A stretch of DNA of 64,000 bases from Zantedeschia hybrid cultivar (Eukaryota; Streptophyta; Magnoliopsida; Alismatales; Araceae), in assembly GCA_030544215.1 (NCBI GenBank), contig JARZZO010000014.1, positions 33,819,734 to 33,883,733 on the forward strand, read 5' to 3'. Of this stretch, positions 59,878 to 64,000 are shown piece by piece. Both the position numbers and the translations under genes were made by a program. The first letter of the stretch is position 1, and every line of letters begins with the position of its first letter. The notes under the pieces were generated by a model. That model made no database searches. It was not told the DNA's origin and saw only the letters and a program-made list of their open reading frames with translations.

Positions 59878-62403
59878 ATGTCTCATCGTCCTATAACTCG
59901 ACGATCCGGACAAGACGAGGCAGAGACGCGGGCGACTTCAGCACAGCCACTACACTCTGAAGGCACCCCATCTGTTCCACCACAAGGCGCGGCTCTGCCT
60001 GTTGTACCAAAGTCCCTCACTCTTGGAGACAACCGGATGGAGGAACTTCAGCAACAAGTAGCAACTCTAGCCGCCGCCGTTACCTCTCTTGCGCCCCTGC
60101 AAGATATGGTATCCGCCATCACCCAGCGCATGGGGTTACTGGGCCAGCTCCCCCAACAAGTGCCGCCTCCTCCACTCTATCCCGTCCAAGATACAAGGTT
60201 TCGGTCGGCGCCCTCGCAGGTCTTCCCTGACGAGACCACTACGGCGTATAGCGAGCCCTCGGTACCACCTGTCTGAGTCCCTCGCACCGACCGCGTTATG
60301 ACGGAGCAAGGTTATGCTTCGTCCGAATTTCGTCCAGCCGGAATCAGAGGACGATCGGTTACCACTTCAACTGCCCCGAACTTGAACCGACGGTTGACGA
60401 AAATAAGGAAAGAGATGCAGCAGATGGTGTCTCGGCCATACGGAGCGCCTCTTGCCAGCACCATCCTGGAGCAAACTCCATTCTCGCCAGAGCTCCTGGC
60501 TACCGAGGTACCTCCTAACTTCAAACTGCCGAAAGGCCCCCTCTACGACGGAATGACAGATCCGGTCTGCCACTTCCAAAGGTTCAACACCTACCTCTCC
60601 GTCCGAAGGGTCACTGAGGCAGTCCGCTGCCGTCTCTTCCCCCTCACTCTTGAAAAGACTGCCCTAACCTGGTTCGAGACATTGGCCCCCAACTCCATCC
60701 ACTCTTTAGTCAAGTTGAGCCAATTATTCATCGACCAGTTTTATAATGCCACCCGGCAGTGCAAAACTTCGGCCAGCCTATTAGCCATTCGGCAAGGCCC
60801 CACCGAAACCCTCCAGGAGTATTTCACTAAATTCCGGGCCGAAGCCGCCCAAATCCCGAACCTGGACAGTTTGATTGCGGTCTTGGCCGTAATCAGCGGG
60901 TGCCGGGACAAAGGGCTTCTTGGCTTTATCGGGAAACGCCATCCCTCTACCTTCCAGGACCTCGTAGCCCGGGCTCATAAATACATTAACCGGGAGGCCC
61001 TGATGATGTCCAAAGGCAAGAGTACCGCCGAAGCAATACCGGCGCTTGCCCCTCCGACGGTTCGTCCTCGACCCGAAGATCAAGAACCTTCTGGTAAGCG
61101 ATATCGGAGGGAGGAGTGGGACCGAGACAAGCGACGGGATCCGCAGCCGCGGTACCTGCCGCTGCCCGCTCCCCCTTCCCGAATGCTTATGGAGGTAAAG
61201 GGCATGCTCCGGCGGCCAGAGCGCATCAAAACTGATCCTCGCCGAAGGGACCCCGGCAAATATTGTGAATACCATCGGGAGATCGGCCATTCGACTGATG
61301 AATGCCGGCACCTTCGGGAGGAAATCAATCGCCTCATCAGAGAGGGCAGACTGCCACAATACCGGAGAGAGCAGCCTCAGCAGCAGCGGAACCGGGACGT
61401 CCCTGAGACGACCAGGCCGCATCAACCCCCGGAGAAAGAAGCCGCTCCTCTGCCAAAGGTCACCTCGGCCCCGGTAGAAACATCTCATCAACGACCCAGT
61501 GCTGGGTCAATCATGATGATATCCGGTGGACCAGGAGAAGGATCGAGGCGTCGTCAGCTCAGCTCTACAGCAGTAGCAGCGGTTGATGTCGAACTGAAGC
61601 GGTCTCATCAAGAAGACATTACCTTCGGCCAAGAGGATCTGACTGATATTCAGGTTCCTCACGACGACGCCCTCGTTGTAAACGCTATAATAAACAACTA
61701 CGATGTTCATCGTATTTTTGTTGATAATGGAAGCGCTCCAAATATATTATTTTACGGTTGTTTTGTAAAGATGGGATTAAATGAGGCTAATATGAAGCCT
61801 CACCGGGGGCCACTATTCGGTTTTAACGGCTCACCCTGCCGAGTAGAGGGCATTGTCCGGCTCCCTGTAACTATAAGTTCGGCTCCCCGGCAATTAACCG
61901 TAGAAACGGATTTTGCCGTTGTTAAAGTTGATTCAGCTTACAACGCCATCTTTGGCCGAAGGCTAATCGGCAGGATCGGAGCTGTACCCTCGTCCTATCA
62001 CCAGAAGCTTAAATTCCATACAAGCCATGGAATAGGCGAAGCCAAGGGGAATCAAGAAGCAGCTCGGCAATGTTATATGATTTCGGTCAAGGGAAAGGCT
62101 GCGGCCGAATCCCTGTCTATCGAATCTTCAGCCAAAGCGTCCCCGGGAGAGGAACTCATCGCCATCCCGGTTCCGGGAGGCGAGGGACGGACCCTTATGA
62201 TAGGCTCTGGCCTAGAAAAAACTGAAGCCGAAAGACTTGCCGAGTTCCTGAAAAAGAACCTCGACGTCTTCGCCTGGTCTCCTGCAGACATGCCCGGGGT
62301 CGACCCAGAGATAGCGGAGCATCGGCTGCATGTCGATCCCAACCAGCCCCCGGTCAAGCAGAAGCGACGTACCTTCAATCAGGAAAGGAGGACCGCCATC
62401 TAA
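59878..62403 (+). pseudogene. gag-protease region of the Tat-type element
   Basis: From ATG 59878 the frame runs to TAA 62401-62403 with one internal TGA at 60274-60276. Gag forms the virus-like particle: a retrotransposon gag domain is visible (TWFETLAPNSIHSLV, then QLFIDQFYN and SGCRDKGLLGFIG), then a zinc-knuckle-like CEYHREIGHSTDEC at 61264-61308. The aspartic protease follows with IFVDNGSAPNILFY near 61,714-61,755 (D-N-G-S active-site loop). After the protease the frame leads into the RT N-terminus (HRLHVDPNQPPVKQKRR). The internal TGA is in the position of a likely CGA codon. Confidence 0.9.
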
Positions 62404-63435
62404 GCCGAAGTTCAAAAAGGGCTGGACGCCTGGCATCTCCGAGAGGTACACCACCCGGACTGGATCGCCAATGTGGTGATGGTGCCTAAGAAATATGGCA
62501 AGTGGCGGATGTGCGTGGACTTCACCAACCTCAACAAAGCCTGCCTGATGGATAGCTTCCCGCTACCTCGGATAGATCAGGTGGTGGATGCAACCTCCGG
62601 CCACGAGCTACTAAGCTTTCTCGACGCCTATTCAGGCTACCATTAGATCCGAATGCATCCGGAAGACGAGAGCAAGACCAGCTTCACGACTGATCTCGGT
62701 CTATACTGCTATATCCGGATGCCCTTCGGCCTGAAGAATGCTGGAGCAACGTATCAACGTCTCGTCAACAAAATATTTGCTCCGCAGCTCGGCCGCAACA
62801 TGGAAGTCTACATCGACGACATGATGGTGAAAAGCCGCATCGCTGCAGACCACCTGGCTGACTTGGCCGAAACATTCTCCGCCCTGCGCCGATACAAAAT
62901 GAAGTTAAATCCAGCTAAGTGCGCCTTCGGAGTGGCCTCCGGAAAGTTTCTCGGCTACATGGTCACTCGCCGAGGGGTGGAAGCTAACCCCGCGAAGGTT
63001 TCGGCCATCATTCAAATGCGCCCTCCGGCTAACATCCAAGAAGTCCAGAAGCTAAACGGAAGGATTGCCGCCTTAAGCCGTTTCATGTCCAGAGCGGCGG
63101 ATTATTGCTTTCCCTTCTTCAAGCTGCTAAAGAAGGCCAATAGCTTCTCCTAGACCGACGAGTGTCAATCGGCCTTCGAACAGCTGAAGGTCTATCTCTC
63201 CAAGGTTCCCATCCTGTCCAGGCCGGTCCATGGAGAGCCGCTGTTTCTCTACCTCGCGGTATCTGAGACAGCTATTAGCGTCGTCCTCGTCCGGAAGCAA
63301 GACGGCATTCAGAAGCCTGTCTACTATAGCCCTCCAAGGAGCAGAGCTTCGGTATCTTGCTCTTGAGAAGTTGGCCTTAGCCCTCGTCTCATCCGCAAGG
63401 AGGCTCCGACCCTACTTCCTCGCCCACTCAATAAA
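62404..63435 (+). pseudogene. Reverse transcriptase and RNase H of the Tat-type element
   Basis: Same frame as gag. RT motifs in order: VPKKYGKWRMCVDFTNLNKA, FLDAYSGYH, MPFGLKNAGATYQ, the catalytic VYIDDMMVKS (YIDD at 62809-62820), and FLGYMVTRRG. TAG codons at 62644 (YH*IRM) and 63151 (FS*TDE) interrupt it. The RNase H follows (LFLYLAVSETAISVVLV). After VYY (about 63,327) the matching sequence (ALQGAELRYLALEKLALAL) is in another frame, and returns to the first frame at about 63,436. It copies element RNA into DNA in intact relatives. Confidence 0.9.
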
Positions 63436-64000
63436 GTCCTCACCGATCAGCCTCTGAAGCAAGTCCTCTCCCGGCCAGAAGTATCCGGCAGACTAGCGAA
63501 ATGGGCAATCGAACTGGGAGAGTTCGACGTTTCCTACGCTCCTCGGGTAGCAATAAAAGCTCAAGCCCTAGCCGATTTCATTGCCGAGCTAACTCCCGAA
63601 GCTTCCTCGGCCCCTCAACCGGAAGTCAATATATCCGAAGCCGAGGGTACTTCGGCTATTACACCTCCGGCGGATGAGTGGTGGCTCTATGTAGATGGTT
63701 CCGCGTGCTCTATGGGTAGCGGCGCCGGATGGATCTTGGCATCTCCCGAAGGGGTCGTTACGGAGTATGCACTACGCTTCTCCTTCCCGGCTACCAATAA
63801 TGCCGCCGAGTATGAAGCCCTCATCTCTGGCCTTCGGGCCGCTAGAAAGCTCGGTGTGCAGAATATAAAGGTATTTAGCGACTCTCAGCTAATCGCCAGT
63901 CACATTTCTGGGGAATACGAGGCACGGGATGCGATAATGGCGTCTTATCTCCAGGTAACTCGTAAGATGCTCGCTCAATTCAATTCCTATGAAATTGTGC
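63436..64000 (+). pseudogene. Second (archaeal-type) RNase H of the Tat-type element, cut by the window end
   Basis: The original frame is open from 63436 to the window end. It starts with the end of the first RNase H and connector (VLTDQPLKQVLSRPE), then a separate RNase H fold: WWLYVDGSACSMGSGAG, AEYEALISGLRAARKLG and VFSDSQLIA. Candidate catalytic acids are D at 63694-63696, E at 63808-63810 and D at 63880-63882. This extra RNase H is a hallmark of the Tat lineage. This segment itself is undamaged. Confidence 0.88.

Larger units (their letters stand above)
59008..64000 (+). mobile_element. Ty3/gypsy retrotransposon, Tat-type (continues past the window)
   Basis: 5' LTR, primer-binding-like site, gag, protease, RT, RNase H and a second archaeal-type RNase H occur in this order on the plus strand. 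The double RNase H and the gag/protease style place it in the Tat lineage of plant Ty3/gypsy elements. Integrase and the 3' LTR would lie beyond the right edge. The coding region runs in one frame except for four stops and a short out-of-frame section, so this copy is recently decayed. Confidence 0.93.

Noticed and set aside
60781..61491. 236-codon minus-strand frame within gag
   Set aside because: It is opposite a well-supported gag reading frame and has no recognisable domain.
1..64000. tRNA, rRNA or other structured RNA genes
   Set aside because: I scanned for typical tRNA arms and rRNA words by eye and saw none that I could support; a covariance search would be needed to exclude degenerate ones.

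Overview
This window is plant nuclear DNA, most likely from a monocot. The reasons are plant-type hAT, LINE and Ty3/gypsy elements, fragments of a plant phosphoinositide-specific phospholipase C (PI-PLC), and a very GC-rich first exon of a plant STE20/GCK-like kinase inside AT-rich DNA. Exon-intron structure is visible and there are no operons. I found no intact host gene: every recognisable coding region is a transposon relic, a broken gene fragment or a pseudogene copy. Species cannot be assigned from the sequence alone.

Left flank (1-16,970). A hAT-superfamily transposase gene runs from beyond the left edge to about 3,390 (four exons with consistent phases, three in-frame TGA codons in its tail). 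GC-rich hairpins lie at 3.6-3.7 kb. An isolated block of the monomers that build the main array lies at 5.04-5.95 kb, followed by a 232-bp tandem duplication. A 5'-truncated LINE is flanked by a 20-bp target-site duplication (8,306-9,437), and a second degenerate LINE reverse-transcriptase piece lies at 10.9-11.56 kb. Possible exons of an unrecognised minus-strand gene lie at 9.5-10.6 kb. A probable 2.4-kb solo LTR (14,012-16,403) contains a 315-bp tandem duplication.

Centre (about 16,970-54,356). This is a nested tandem array, the main feature of the window. Level 1 is a diverged monomer of about 120-150 bp, about 11 per block. Level 2 is a module of about 3.54-3.60 kb (ten copies) made of the monomer block, a CT-rich minisatellite, about 0.4 kb of linker, two PI-PLC exons on the minus strand, and intron-like DNA. 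Level 3 is a higher-order unit of three module classes (a, b, c) plus a module tail, 11.18 kb long and present three times (the first copy is 11.90 kb because of an extra 721-bp duplication). Both internal unit junctions are identical, with 3-bp ACA microhomology, and both progenitor sequences survive at the array edges. All ten PI-PLC exon pairs carry inactivating lesions, and the lesions are class-specific, so the exons were broken before the three-fold amplification.

Right flank (54,356-64,000). A 337-bp duplication abuts the array. A second isolated copy of the CT minisatellite lies at 56.2 kb, and a 339-bp duplication at 56.7-57.4 kb. A lone N-terminal exon of a STE20/GCK-like kinase on the minus strand (57,609-58,004) has a one-base deletion. 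From 59,008 to the window end is a Ty3/gypsy element of Tat type on the plus strand (5' LTR, primer-binding-like site, gag, protease, RT, RNase H and a second, archaeal-type RNase H), broken by four in-frame stops and two frame changes.

The parts do not form a pathway. They record repeated local tandem duplication of unrelated sequences, acting on a dead PI-PLC fragment and surrounded by decayed transposons.
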